Part shown: positions 1 through 8,830 of the stretch, one piece after another
Layout: each line of letters starts with the position of its first letter
Numbering within the stretch: position 1 is the stretch's first letter
DNA from: an uncultured Prevotellaceae bacterium
GTDB taxonomy: Bacteria; Bacteroidota; Bacteroidia; Bacteroidales; Bacteroidaceae
DNA length: 51,681 bases
Direction of reading: 5' to 3'
Assembly (NCBI GenBank): GCA_947170495.1
Contig: CAMVUB010000016.1
Location: forward strand, 1 to 51,681
The notes under the pieces: generated by a model
What the model saw: the letters and a program-made list of their open reading frames with translations, nothing else
Told to the model about the DNA's origin: nothing
Database searches by the model: none
Made by a program: the position numbers and the translations under genes

Positions 1-139
1 ACATCTGGTAGGGATCTACGCCTGCCTTCTCACAAATCTCGTTGGCCTCTTCAATACTGTTGATGCCATTCTCTTTCAGAGCAGCAAGAACCTGGTTGAT
101 ACGGCGCTCCTGACTCTCAAACTGTACTTTTCTAATCAT
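1..139 (-). CDS. GGGtGRT-family protein (partial, N-terminal part)
   Basis: The first 46 codons of a minus-strand gene that leaves the window at base 1. It begins MIRKVQFESQERRINQVLAA and continues with a helical stretch ending at GVDPYQM. A GGAGGA ribosome binding site (147-152) precedes the ATG at 139. The sequence and its place 14 bases after a NifU-like gene match the GGGtGRT protein, which in Bacteroidota is encoded directly beside an iron-sulfur scaffold homologue. Its biochemical role is not established. The glycine-rich motif that names the family lies outside the window, so the call rests on the N-terminus and the neighbour. Confidence 0.75.
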   Translation of the reverse strand, partial: MIRKVQFESQERRINQVLAALKENGINSIEEANEICEKAGVDPYQM

Positions 140-153
140 AGTCGTATCCTCCT

Positions 154-855
154 TTATTCTTTACGTGGGTCAATAGCTTTCACAGCACCCTGCTCCTTGC
201 TTGTGCGGCCGTAGGAGCCGGTGAACTTCTTCATAGCCTCGTTGGCGTCCATGCCGCCCTTGATGGCTTCCATCATCTTGCCCAGGTGTACGTACTCGTA
301 ACCGCAAACCTCGTTGTTGGCGTCGAGATACATCTTGGTGATGTAACCTTCAGTCAGCTCCAGATAACGGGTACCCTTGGCAACAGTTCCATAGAGTGTA
401 CCAGTCTGTGAACGAAGACCCTTACCAAGGTCCTCAAGACCAGCACCGATAGCCAGACCACCCTCAGAGAAAGCACTCTGTGTGCGGCCATAGACAATCT
501 GCAGGAACAGCTCGCGCATAGCGGTGTTGATAGCGTCGCAGACGAGGTCGGTGTTCAGGGCTTCGAGGATGGTCTTGCCGGGGAGAATCTCGCTGGCCAT
601 AGCGGCGGAGTGGGTCATGCCCGTGCAACCGATGGTCTCTACGAGGGCCTCCTGGATGACACCGTCCTTCACGTTGAGGCTGAGCTTGCAGGCACCCTGC
701 TGGGGAGCGCACCAGCCGATACCGTGGGTGTAGCCCGAGATGTCCTTGATTTCCTTGGCCTGGATCCACTTACCCTCCTCGGGGATGGGAGCAGGCCCGT
801 GGTATGCACCTTTGCATACACTGCACATGTTTTTAACTTCAGTTGAGTAAATCAT
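154..855 (-). CDS. Iron-sulfur cluster assembly scaffold protein, NifU/IscU-like
   Basis: A 233-residue protein in the form usually found with GGGtGRT. It carries CSVC near the N-terminus, then GWCAPQQGACKLSLNV and VETIGCTGMTHSAAMASEIL, which gives cysteines where a U-type scaffold binds a nascent Fe-S cluster; a C-terminal extension follows. The ATG at 855 is preferred. The longer frame would start at a TTG at 867, inside the AT-rich leader. It is the first gene of a two-gene operon with the GGGtGRT gene and has a TATCTTTG promoter box 60 bases upstream. A cluster-scaffold role is inferred from family; the acceptor proteins are unknown. Confidence 0.8.
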   Translation of the reverse strand: MIYSTEVKNMCSVCKGAYHGPAPIPEEGKWIQAKEIKDISGYTHGIGWCAPQQGACKLSLNVKDGVIQEALVETIGCTGMTHSAAMASEILPGKTILEALNTDLVCDAINTAMRELFLQIVYGRTQSAFSEGGLAIGAGLEDLGKGLRSQTGTLYGTVAKGTRYLELTEGYITKMYLDANNEVCGYEYVHLGKMMEAIKGGMDANEAMKKFTGSYGRTSKEQGAVKAIDPRKE

Positions 856-914
856 GTTATAAAACAATTAAAATAATAAGTTGAACTAATACTCAATTTT
901 AGGTATTTGCGCGA

Positions 915-922
915 CAAAGATA
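915..922 (-). promoter_or_regulatory. Bacteroidota -7 promoter box for the NifU-like operon
   Basis: On the minus strand this reads TATCTTTG, an exact match to the TAnnTTTG -7 consensus. It lies about 60 bases upstream of the ATG at 855. No convincing -33 TTTG was seen. Confidence 0.6.
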
Positions 923-1005
923 GTCATTTTGGAGAAAAGAGAAAAAAGAATAGAGGAAAAAGGTCAATATTCGGCGTTTCTTTCACATTTTTTTGAGAAA
1001 ACCGC

Positions 1006-1013
1006 TATCTTTG
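1006..1013 (+). promoter_or_regulatory. Bacteroidota -7 promoter box
   Basis: TATCTTTG, 28 bases before the ATG at 1042. It is divergent from the box at 915-922, so one short region drives both directions. Confidence 0.6.
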
Positions 1014-1041
1014 CACACAAAAATAGGCAAAAAATAGTGTT

Positions 1042-1527
1042 ATGACAGAACAAGAACTGGATAATCGCGTGGCGCAAGCCGTTGATAATTTCATGAAGGG
1101 TTACGGTTGTGCCCAGAGTGTGGTCGCTGCCTTCTCGGATCTCTATGGCCTCGACGAGGAAATGGCCCTGCGCATCGCTGCCGGTTTCGGCGGTGGGGTA
1201 GGGCGTCTGCGCATGATGTGCGGCGCCGTGTCGGGCATCGTGATGCTCGTGGGACTGGATTGTGGCCAGACGGAGGGCTCAGACCGTGCGGGTAAGTCGG
1301 CCTGCTACAAGGTGGTGCAGGAATTACTGGCTGAATCCAAGGCGCAGAACGGCAGTCTCATCTGTGCCGAGATCCTTGGTATTCAGGGACATGAGAAGGC
1401 TGTATGCAGCTATGAAGCCTCCCCCCGCACGGCGGAGTACTACAAGACCCGTCCGTGTGCCGCCAAAGTGGAGAGTGCCGCCCGCATCTTCGCCGACTAT
1501 CTCAAGAAGAAGATGCAAAACGCATAG
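1042..1527 (+). CDS. C_GCAxxG_C_C family protein
   Basis: A 161-residue soluble protein with the spaced cysteines of the C_GCAxxG_C_C family: GYGCAQSV near residue 22, GRLRMMCGAVSGIVMLVGL near 55-73, LDCGQ, and later CYKVV, ICAEIL and RPCAAK. The family is thought to be redox- or metal-linked, but no reaction is established. It is monocistronic: its own -7 box lies just upstream and the next gene has its own promoter. It is divergent from the Fe-S scaffold operon, which would suit a redox role, but that is inference only. Confidence 0.85.
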   Translation: MTEQELDNRVAQAVDNFMKGYGCAQSVVAAFSDLYGLDEEMALRIAAGFGGGVGRLRMMCGAVSGIVMLVGLDCGQTEGSDRAGKSACYKVVQELLAESKAQNGSLICAEILGIQGHEKAVCSYEASPRTAEYYKTRPCAAKVESAARIFADYLKKKMQNA

Positions 1528-1565
1528 AATGCGTGTATAAAATACAATTTTCCCCACATTAATGC

Positions 1566-1594
1566 TTGTGTTTCAATAAATATCACTATCTTTG
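1566..1594 (+). promoter_or_regulatory. Promoter of the arabinan/galactan unit (-33 TTG, -7 TATCTTTG)
   Basis: TTG at 1566-1568 and TATCTTTG at 1587-1594, separated by 18 bases, give good Bacteroidota spacing. The box contains the TTG that opens the longest version of the downstream frame, so translation must start further on (ATG at 1628). Confidence 0.65.
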
Positions 1595-1627
1595 CGCGGA
1601 CAATTATTCAAAAACCGCAAAAAGAAC

Positions 1628-3700
1628 ATGTCGCAAATGAAAAGTGAAGGAAAAGTGAAGCGCATTGCGCTGGCCGTGATGCTGGCTGTTTCCACGGTAG
1701 GTGCCTCAGCCCAGAAAGCCATGACTGCCCCGAAGGGCGGTAAGGCGATTAGTGATGAACTGATAGGTATCTTCTTCGAGGATATCAGCTCGTCGGCCGA
1801 CGGCGGCTTGTATGCCGAGCTGCTGCAGAACGGTTCTTTTGAGTACAACCCTACGGAGCATGACGGCTGGGGCCCCGGTACGGCGTGGCACCTCATACGC
1901 CCTGGACACTCGCTGGGATATATCGAGCCGCGCATGGACGCACCCCTTCACCCCAACAATCCCACGTATATGCGTATCTATGTGGAGCGTGTGGGACAGT
2001 ACTATGATTTCGACGGCTGGACGGGCATAGGCCTGGAGAACACGGGCTTCGACGGCATTCGCGTGAAAGCTGGTGAGCGCTATGACTTTTCCGCGTTCGT
2101 GAGGAATCCCCTGGCGTCTTCCGAGGAGGAGATTGCCACAGAGGTGCGCGTGGCCTTGGTGAAGCCGCAAGGGTGGGGGAAGTCCCCCAAACTGTTGGCT
2201 GATGCCATCTTCCGCGTTGGCGCTCTCATCGGTGCCGACGGCAAGGCGTGCTGGCAGAAGTATGCGGCCACGCTGACACCCACGGAGGATTGCGACCACG
2301 CCGTGCTGCAGTTCCTGATCCACACGCCGGGCACCCTGGATGTGGACTACCTGTCCCTCATGCCGCAGGACACCTACAAGGGTCATGGCCTGCGTAAAGA
2401 CCTGGCACAGGCGTTGGCCGACCTGCAACCCAAGTTCCTGCGCTTCCCTGGCGGTTGCATCGTGCACGGTGGTGGCGACGGCTTCTGGAACACCTATCGC
2501 TGGAAGACGACCATCGGCCCGAAGGAACAGCGCCGTGCGCTGAAGAACACCTGGGGCTACCATCAGAGCATGGGCCTTGGCTACTATGAATACTTCCAGC
2601 TTTGTGAGGACTTGAACATGGCTCCTCTGCCCATCCTGCCTTGCGGCGTCAGCTGCCAGGGTGCCGGCGGTGGCTGGAGCATGCGTGACCAGGCACAGGA
2701 CGTGGTGGCGATGGAGGCGATGGACGAATGGGTGCAGGATGCCCTCGACCTCATCGAGTGGGCCAACGGTGACCCGGCCACGAGTGTGTGGGCTCGTATG
2801 CGCGCCGAGGCCGGTCATCCCCAGCCTTTCGGACTGAAGTACCTGGGCATCGGCAACGAGGAGCGTATCTCGCCTGAATTTGAGGAGCGCTTTAAATATA
2901 TGTACGAGCGTGTGCGCAAGGCACATCCCGAAATTTTCATCGTGGGCACGGCAGGCCCCGGCTCACATCCCGGCAACCCCGACTTCGACAATGGCTGGCG
3001 GCTGGCCGAGGAAATCGGGCTGCCCATCCTGGACGAGCACTACTATGAGCGCAATGACTACTTCCTCAACTCCCGTCAGTACGACAAATACCCCCGCAAC
3101 CGCCAAACAAAGGTCTATCTGGGTGAGTATGCTGCGAAGGACAAGAAGCTCATCGATGCCTTGGCCGAGGGCCTTTACCTGTTGCATGTGGAGCGCAATG
3201 GCGACGTGGTCAGCATGACCAGCTATGCCCCTTTGTTTGCCCGTAAGGGTGCCACCAACTGGAATCCCGACCTCATCTATTTCGACAACGAGCGTCCGTA
3301 TCTGACGTGCAGCTACTATGTGCAGCAGCTGTTCGGACAGTCGGCCGGTCAGTACTATTATGGCGATTGTGTCCGCTTCGACGGCGATGCCGCCGGTGTC
3401 GTGCAACCCGTGGAGAAAAGCCGCTATGGGCAGTCCGTGGTCCTCAACATCAAGACACGCCGCCTCTTCGTGAAGCTCTGCAATGCCGGCGATGCTGCCA
3501 AGACAGCAAACATCGACCTCAGCCGCTTCAAGAGCATGAAGAAGATGGCCACGAAGACCGTGCTCACCGGTGCCCCCACCGATGAGAACAACTACGAGGC
3601 GCAGCCCATCGCGCCCAAGAAGGAGACCGTCAAGGCCCAGAAGAAATTCTCCCTCGACCTGGCACCCTACAGCTTCGTGATGCTGGAATATGAATTATAA
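1628..3700 (+). CDS. Alpha-L-arabinofuranosidase, glycoside hydrolase family 51
   Basis: A 690-residue secreted enzyme that removes terminal arabinofuranose from arabinan and arabinogalactan. The N-terminus has a signal peptide (VKRIALAVMLAVSTVGASAQ), followed by the GH51 opening GIFFEDISSSADGGLYAELL. A carbohydrate-binding-like beta region comes first, then the (beta/alpha)8 barrel. The predicted acid/base is Glu411 in GIGNEERI and the nucleophile is Glu500 in VYLGEYAA, both at the expected barrel strands. Length is normal for the Bacteroidota form. It is the first gene of a unit with a CBM-like protein and a GH53 galactanase, which points to type I arabinogalactan or pectin side chains as substrate. 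The start at 1628 is chosen because the upstream TTG lies in the promoter. Confidence 0.93.
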   Translation: MSQMKSEGKVKRIALAVMLAVSTVGASAQKAMTAPKGGKAISDELIGIFFEDISSSADGGLYAELLQNGSFEYNPTEHDGWGPGTAWHLIRPGHSLGYIEPRMDAPLHPNNPTYMRIYVERVGQYYDFDGWTGIGLENTGFDGIRVKAGERYDFSAFVRNPLASSEEEIATEVRVALVKPQGWGKSPKLLADAIFRVGALIGADGKACWQKYAATLTPTEDCDHAVLQFLIHTPGTLDVDYLSLMPQDTYKGHGLRKDLAQALADLQPKFLRFPGGCIVHGGGDGFWNTYRWKTTIGPKEQRRALKNTWGYHQSMGLGYYEYFQLCEDLNMAPLPILPCGVSCQGAGGGWSMRDQAQDVVAMEAMDEWVQDALDLIEWANGDPATSVWARMRAEAGHPQPFGLKYLGIGNEERISPEFEERFKYMYERVRKAHPEIFIVGTAGPGSHPGNPDFDNGWRLAEEIGLPILDEHYYERNDYFLNSRQYDKYPRNRQTKVYLGEYAAKDKKLIDALAEGLYLLHVERNGDVVSMTSYAPLFARKGATNWNPDLIYFDNERPYLTCSYYVQQLFGQSAGQYYYGDCVRFDGDAAGVVQPVEKSRYGQSVVLNIKTRRLFVKLCNAGDAAKTANIDLSRFKSMKKMATKTVLTGAPTDENNYEAQPIAPKKETVKAQKKFSLDLAPYSFVMLEYEL

Positions 3701-3731
3701 AAACAGATCACATATACGAATCATTTACATT

Positions 3732-6326
3732 ATGAAGAAAATCCTTTTCCTGGCTCTTGCCACCATGCTGAGCGTCGCCGCCATGGCGCAGCGCGAACGC
3801 CCCACGTTTAACGGTGCTACTGGCACATTTTTGGCCGATGAGACCGTGTATCTCTTGCACGTGGCCACCAATCAGTTCTATTGTGCCGGCAATGACTACG
3901 GCACCCACGCCTCCTTGTCTGCCGAGGCTGGTATCCCCCTCATCTTCGAGACCACTGAGATGAACAATGGCGACGGTCTGGTGGTGTATCAGATCAAGAA
4001 CCTCGTGCCCAAGGACAATGCCTGGAAGTACGCCTTCCTGGAGCCGTTCGTGGTGGATGAGCTGGTGCAGTCCTACCAGATGTACACGGATGCCCGCGCG
4101 CAACCCGATGTCTATTTCTGCATCGAGGATGTGGAAGAAGGGGGTACATATCGCATCTATGGCTCCGAGGCCAACGAGGAGTGCAAACACTCGGGCGACT
4201 TTGCGAACTTCTATGTGACCCTCGACCCGGAATATATCGATAAGGATGGTAACCAGACCGGCACCGGCATCGTCTATGCTGCCAGCGATCAATTGCCCCA
4301 GAACCAGTGGGCGTTCGTGTATGCCGATGAGTACGAGAAATACATGGATCAGTGGGCAGCTTACTACGCTGCCGAGGAGCTGGCGAAGCTCATCGAAGAG
4401 GCTGAGGAGTATGGCATTGATGCCACGGCGGCTTGGACAGCTTACAACGACCCCGCACTCACGGAGGAGCAGCTCAAGGAAGCCTACAAGGCCCTGCTCG
4501 ACAAGATCAGCAAGTACTACGAGGAGAACGTCAGCCCCAGCGAGCCCGTGGATATGGGCAAGTTCCTGCAGAATGCCGATTTTGAGGCGAGCCTCGACGG
4601 ATGGGAGAACGTTGGCGGCGTTTCATCCTTTGAGCATTACAACAGGTCAACATGGGCTGGCATGTTCGACGGCACCTACGTTACCGGCGACCACTACCTC
4701 AACCTATGGAATGCTTCCGCCGTCAGCGGTCCCGTAGCTTCACAAACCATCGAGGACATTCCCAACGGCGTGTATGCCTTCACGGCTGCTGCTTACTCAG
4801 ATGCCGATGGCGGCTACGTCTTTGCCGGCAATTTCAAGACGCCCGTCAAGAGTGGCGATGCCTCTGAGACATCGAAGGCAACAGACTACACCGTGCTGAC
4901 CCTCGTGACCGACAACCAGCTCAGCTTCGGCTACTGGAGCGAGCACACCGGCAACTTCTGGAGTGTGATGGACAATGCCCGCCTGCTGTACTACGGCACC
5001 GGCGAGGATGCCTACGGCGAATGGGTGGATAAGAGCATTGAGCAGGCTGAGGACTTCACGGGCGCCATCTGCAAGCAGCAGCTGATCGATGACTATAACG
5101 TCGCCCTGCAGAACCTCAAGGATGCCGACCTGGAAGATGGTGAGAAGCTGATGGTCTCCGTACAGGCATACCTCAGCAGCATGGAGGCTGTCAAGTCGAA
5201 TATCGCCAAGTATGAGGAGCTGTCGGAGGCTATCGCAACGGCGCAGGAAGAGATTGCCACCGCGGACGAGAAAATGGATGGTCTCTGGGAGACGTATATT
5301 CCGAAGGTGCAGACCTATATCAGCGAAATCGCCCAGCCGGCGCTTGAGCAGCACGCATTGAGCGACGAGCTGGTGGATGTCGTCATCGACGGCCTCAACT
5401 ATCTCGTGAGCGAGGGCAAGCAGACCTTCGCCCTCTATATCCAGATGAGTGAGATGGTTACCAATGCTTTGGAGGCAGGTATTGAGAAGTATGGCAGCTC
5501 CTGCTCCGCGGAGGCGCTGGCCAATGCACAGCAGCTGGACGAGGACATCAAGGCTTACATCGCAGCAGGTGAAGTGAAGGACAACGAAGAGCTCCGCGAG
5601 TGGATGAGCAAGATTGAGGAGGCTGTCAAGCAGCTCCGCATCCCCGTGAAGGAGGGTACCGACGACGATCCCGTCGATTACACCTATGCCATCGTCAATC
5701 CCGGCTTCGAGAATGGGTTGACAGGTTGGACCAATGAGAACGGCATCTCGACCTTCGAGAACGGTACATGGGGCCTCGACGGCACATATTTCTCCGGCTC
5801 CGCTTATCTCAACCTCTGGAGCGGCGTTGCTCAGGAGCCCAAGGCTTACTACATCTCGCAGACCATCGAGAACCTGCCCAACGGCACCTATGACGTCTGC
5901 GCCGCCGCCTTCACGAAGGTGCCGAACTCCACTTTCATCTTCGCCAACGAGGACAACTACGTGGCTGATAATTCCACCACCGACATGGAAGGCCAGTACT
6001 ACCACGTCATCACGAAGGTCACCGACGGCACCCTGAAGCTCGGCGTCATCATCTACGTGGAAGCTCAGTACATCCCCGAGGGCGTCGATGGCGTGTGGAG
6101 CACCGTGGATAACTTCACAATCTACAGCTATGGCCCCAACAGCACGCGTGAGAGCACAGGCAATATGTTTGCCGAGATCGCCACGGGTGTCAACGGCGTA
6201 ACCGTCGCCCAGCCCGCCGCACAGCAGGTCTTCGACCTCAGCGGTCGCCGTGTGGCCGCCGGCAAGGGCGTGCAGCTGCGCAAGGGCCTCTATATCATTA
6301 ATGGCCAGAAAGTATGGGTACGCTAA
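3732..6326 (+). CDS. Secreted multidomain carbohydrate-binding-like protein with C-terminal sorting-type tail
   Basis: An 864-residue exported protein starting MKKILFLALATMLSVAAMAQ (signal peptide). Residues about 25-200 form an unrecognised beta-rich domain beginning ETVYLLHVATNQFY. Two related beta-sandwich modules follow, at about 271-427 (NADFEASLDGWENVGG) and 649-801 (NPGFENGLTGWTNENG). Both share DGTY, YLNLW, SQTIE and P-NG-Y, the pattern of CBM4/9-like galactose-binding folds. A helical, coiled-coil-like linker of about 200 residues separates them. The C-terminus, VFDLSGRRV ... GLYIINGQKVWVR, resembles the sorting tail of Bacteroidota secreted proteins. It sits 31 bases after the GH51 gene and overlaps the GH53 start by 13 bases, so it probably binds or presents the same glycan. 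No catalytic motif was recognised. Confidence 0.75.
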   Translation: MKKILFLALATMLSVAAMAQRERPTFNGATGTFLADETVYLLHVATNQFYCAGNDYGTHASLSAEAGIPLIFETTEMNNGDGLVVYQIKNLVPKDNAWKYAFLEPFVVDELVQSYQMYTDARAQPDVYFCIEDVEEGGTYRIYGSEANEECKHSGDFANFYVTLDPEYIDKDGNQTGTGIVYAASDQLPQNQWAFVYADEYEKYMDQWAAYYAAEELAKLIEEAEEYGIDATAAWTAYNDPALTEEQLKEAYKALLDKISKYYEENVSPSEPVDMGKFLQNADFEASLDGWENVGGVSSFEHYNRSTWAGMFDGTYVTGDHYLNLWNASAVSGPVASQTIEDIPNGVYAFTAAAYSDADGGYVFAGNFKTPVKSGDASETSKATDYTVLTLVTDNQLSFGYWSEHTGNFWSVMDNARLLYYGTGEDAYGEWVDKSIEQAEDFTGAICKQQLIDDYNVALQNLKDADLEDGEKLMVSVQAYLSSMEAVKSNIAKYEELSEAIATAQEEIATADEKMDGLWETYIPKVQTYISEIAQPALEQHALSDELVDVVIDGLNYLVSEGKQTFALYIQMSEMVTNALEAGIEKYGSSCSAEALANAQQLDEDIKAYIAAGEVKDNEELREWMSKIEEAVKQLRIPVKEGTDDDPVDYTYAIVNPGFENGLTGWTNENGISTFENGTWGLDGTYFSGSAYLNLWSGVAQEPKAYYISQTIENLPNGTYDVCAAAFTKVPNSTFIFANEDNYVADNSTTDMEGQYYHVITKVTDGTLKLGVIIYVEAQYIPEGVDGVWSTVDNFTIYSYGPNSTRESTGNMFAEIATGVNGVTVAQPAAQQVFDLSGRRVAAGKGVQLRKGLYIINGQKVWVR

Positions 6327-7579
6327 GAAATATCCGCTACATCGTAATGACCTGCGCGCTGCTCATGGCAGCGGCGCAGGTCGTTGCGCAGAAGCTTGTC
6401 GTGGGCGGCGACATATCGCTGCTGCCGCGGTATGAGGAGCGTGGGGTGGCGTTTAAGCGCTCGAACGGCCTTGCCATCCCCAATGTCCTGCAGTTCCTGA
6501 AGACGGAAGCCGTAGGCTGGAATGCCATCCGCGTGCGCCTCTTCGTGGACCCTGCTAACGATAGCGACCCCGCCGTCTGCCAGGACCTGGACTACGTCAC
6601 GCTCTTCGCCAAGCGTATCAAGGACGAGGGCTTCGACCTGATGCTCGACATTCACTATAGCGACACGTGGGCCGACCCCTCGCACCAGACCGTCCCCAAG
6701 GCGTGGGAGGGGCTGGATGCCACGCAGCTGGCCACGAAGGTCTATGACTACACCAAGGCCGTCCTCGAGCACCTCGTGGCCGCTGGCGCGACGCCCGACT
6801 ACGTACAGGTCGGTAACGAGGTGACCTGCGGTATACTGTGGGACTACGGCCGCATCAACTCAGGCGGCAAGAACAACCTCTCGAACTTCTCGAACTTCCT
6901 GAAGCAGGGCATCAAGGCCTGTCGCGAGGTGTGCCCCGATGCAAAGGTCATCGTGCATCTGGAGCATATCCAGAACGCCAGCTATACCGTCAGCAACTAC
7001 AACAACCTGAAGGTCCGTGGCGTGGATTTCGACATCATGGGCCTCAGCTACTATCCTTTCTGGCATGGCGACATCGCCACCCTGCGCACGGCCATCAACG
7101 CCCTCACCGAGAAGTTCCCCGACAAGGAGATCCAGATCGTGGAGACCGCCTACTACTACCAGAGCCAACCGGCTGTGGGTGAGGGCATCACCTACAACTT
7201 CTCCGAGACGTGGCCCATCAGCAAGGACGGACAGGTGGCCTTCCTGCAGGATCTCATCGCCGAGCTAAAGCTCCACGCGAACGTCACGGGCCTCTATTGG
7301 TGGTGCCCCGAGGAGAACGGCACGGGACCCGACGAGGACAAGAGCGTGATGTCCGGGTGGCTCAACCGCGGCCTGTGGAATAATTCGACCCATCGTGCAC
7401 ATCCTGCACTCTTGGAATTAAAATCTTTCCTGGACAGAGAGGACGCCGTCGTGGCGCCGCGTGCCGCCATCGGACAGTCCGACTGGCATTCCCTGCAAGG
7501 CTTCCGCACGAAAGAGCGCCCCACGACGCCCGGTGTCTATGTGCACCAGGGACATAAGGTGGCCGTGAGCCCCCGATAA
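6314..7579 (+). CDS. Arabinogalactan endo-beta-1,4-galactanase, glycoside hydrolase family 53
   Basis: A 421-residue secreted endo-galactanase cutting beta-1,4-galactan. The signal peptide ends near residue 26 (LLMAAAQVVAQ). The GH53 barrel shows GGDISLLPRYEERG, WNAIRVRLFVDP, DIHYSDTWADPSHQTVPKAW, then Glu169 in QVGNEVTCG (acid/base) and Glu277 in IQIVETAYYY (nucleophile), and LYWWCPEENG. The last 40 residues (LQGFRTKERPTTPGVYVHQG) look like a degenerate version of the D-L-x-G-R sorting tail. The ATG lies inside the last codons of the upstream CBM-like gene (13-base overlap), so the two are probably translationally coupled. With the GH51 it makes a side-chain plus backbone pair. No SusC/SusD pair is visible in the window. 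Confidence 0.95.
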   Translation: MGTLRNIRYIVMTCALLMAAAQVVAQKLVVGGDISLLPRYEERGVAFKRSNGLAIPNVLQFLKTEAVGWNAIRVRLFVDPANDSDPAVCQDLDYVTLFAKRIKDEGFDLMLDIHYSDTWADPSHQTVPKAWEGLDATQLATKVYDYTKAVLEHLVAAGATPDYVQVGNEVTCGILWDYGRINSGGKNNLSNFSNFLKQGIKACREVCPDAKVIVHLEHIQNASYTVSNYNNLKVRGVDFDIMGLSYYPFWHGDIATLRTAINALTEKFPDKEIQIVETAYYYQSQPAVGEGITYNFSETWPISKDGQVAFLQDLIAELKLHANVTGLYWWCPEENGTGPDEDKSVMSGWLNRGLWNNSTHRAHPALLELKSFLDREDAVVAPRAAIGQSDWHSLQGFRTKERPTTPGVYVHQGHKVAVSPR

Positions 7580-7594
7580 AAAAATATAGGAGAC

Positions 7595-8689
7595 ATGAAC
7601 TATCATCTGGATCCCCATGGCGGGGAATTGTTGCAACAGTTTCGTGAGAGCCTGCCCCTCCTGCAGCGCATCCAGCAGATCGCCTATCTGACGCTGAGCC
7701 AGACGCTGGAGGAACAGGGCCTCTATGTCACGAACATCGAGTACCGCATCAAGGACGAGCAGTCGCTGGCGGGAAAGCTCGAACGCAAGGGCAGTAAGTA
7801 CGCCTCCATCTCGGACATCACCGACCTCTTCGGCATGCGCGTCATCACCTTCTACGGCGACGATGTCGATAAGGTGGCGGCCATCGTGAAGCGCCTCTTC
7901 GATGTCGATTGGCAGAACTCCGTCGATAAGCGCAAGGTGCACCAGCTCACCAGCTTCGGCTACAACTCGCTGCACTATATCTGCCGCCTCCCCAAGAGTC
8001 TTGTCAGCGACCCCCAGATGCCCGAGCTGAACATGTTCCCCTTTGAGATACAGATGCGCACGGCCCTGCAGCACGTGTGGTCCACCATCGAGCATGACAT
8101 CGGCTACAAGGGCGCCGTGCAGATACCGCCCGAGCACCGCCGCCAGTTCAGTCGCCTCTCCGGCATGCTGGAGCTCATCGACGATGAGTTCAGCCGCCTG
8201 CGCAACACCATGACTGAATACCGCCGCCAGATGCAGTCGCTGGTGGCATCGGGCAAGCTGGACGAGGTGCCCCTGGAGTCTGACACCTTCCGCCACTACC
8301 TCGAGACGAAGCCCTTCGACGCACTGAACAGCCGCATTGCCGCCGCCAACCAGGCCGAGATATACCCCGCACCGCTGATGCCCTTCCTGCCCATCCTGCA
8401 GGATCTGCGCCTGGAGACCCTCGGCGATGTGAAACGCTTCATCGACGAGAACGCCGATGCCGCCTATCAGCTGGCACTCTCGAACCTCGCCTTCACTGAC
8501 CTCGATATCATCTCCGAAACCGTAGGTCTGCAGAACCTCTGCGTCGTCTGTGCCCTCAAGCAAGGCCGTGGCCGCTTCGGTGTCAAAGCCATCTTCGACA
8601 CCCTCCACGGCCAACGCGACAGCAACAACGCCATCGCTGACATGGTCATGGAACAAGCCGCCACCCTCCCGTTCATGAACCTACATTGA
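7595..8689 (+). CDS. RelA/SpoT-domain (p)ppGpp synthetase-like protein
   Basis: A 364-residue cytosolic protein with the alarmone-synthetase fold: YRIKDEQSLAGKLERKG (50-66, nucleotide binding), DLFGMRVITFY (77-87), FGYNSLHY (121-128) and EIQMRTALQHVWSTIEHDIG (151-170). There is no N-terminal HD hydrolase domain and no TGS or ACT domain, so this is a small, single-domain synthetase that would transfer pyrophosphate from ATP to GDP or GTP. The C-terminal 190 residues are helical and unassigned. The ATG at 7595 follows a TAGGAGA ribosome binding site 15 bases after the galactanase, so it may be read through from that unit, although a role in polysaccharide use is unlikely. A perfect hairpin terminator follows. 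Confidence 0.88.
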   Translation: MNYHLDPHGGELLQQFRESLPLLQRIQQIAYLTLSQTLEEQGLYVTNIEYRIKDEQSLAGKLERKGSKYASISDITDLFGMRVITFYGDDVDKVAAIVKRLFDVDWQNSVDKRKVHQLTSFGYNSLHYICRLPKSLVSDPQMPELNMFPFEIQMRTALQHVWSTIEHDIGYKGAVQIPPEHRRQFSRLSGMLELIDDEFSRLRNTMTEYRRQMQSLVASGKLDEVPLESDTFRHYLETKPFDALNSRIAAANQAEIYPAPLMPFLPILQDLRLETLGDVKRFIDENADAAYQLALSNLAFTDLDIISETVGLQNLCVVCALKQGRGRFGVKAIFDTLHGQRDSNNAIADMVMEQAATLPFMNLH

Positions 8690-8691
8690 TA

Positions 8692-8727
8692 AAGAAAGAG
8701 CCCCTTCCGCAGAAGGGGCTCTTTCTT
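8692..8727. terminator. Bidirectional intrinsic terminator
   Basis: A perfect 16-bp stem (8692-8707 with 8712-8727) with a four-base CGCA loop. It lies between the alarmone synthetase (plus) and the small gene on the minus strand, whose stop codon falls within its 3' arm, so it can serve both. Confidence 0.85.
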
Positions 8728-8830
8728 AACAGATGGCGGCGTGGGCGCCGAGGGTAGTGAGCAGGGCGGTGAGGATGGTGATGACAATCTCACCGATGCG
8801 CTTCAGGGTGTTCTTTGTGGTGTCCTTCAT
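8726..8830 (-). CDS. smalll-family small protein
   Basis: A 34-residue ORF: MKDTTKNTLKRIGEIV, then a hydrophobic segment ITILTALLTTLGAHAAIC. The basic N-terminus, single hydrophobic segment with TTLG, and a C-terminal cysteine match the small protein family called smalll in Bacteroides and Prevotella, typically found beside an HU-family gene as here. Function is unknown; the hydrophobic segment suggests membrane association. The frame is too short for routine ORF calling, and the last codon lies in the terminator stem shared with the convergent RelA-like gene. The call rests on sequence resemblance and on the HU and DUF5675 neighbours. Confidence 0.75.
   Translation of the reverse strand: MKDTTKNTLKRIGEIVITILTALLTTLGAHAAIC

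Noticed and set aside
1592..1627. Longer N-terminus for the GH51 enzyme
   Set aside because: The extra start is the TTG within the TATCTTTG promoter box, so it cannot be in the transcript. The same argument rejects longer TsaB (38211) and flavodoxin (22497) starts.
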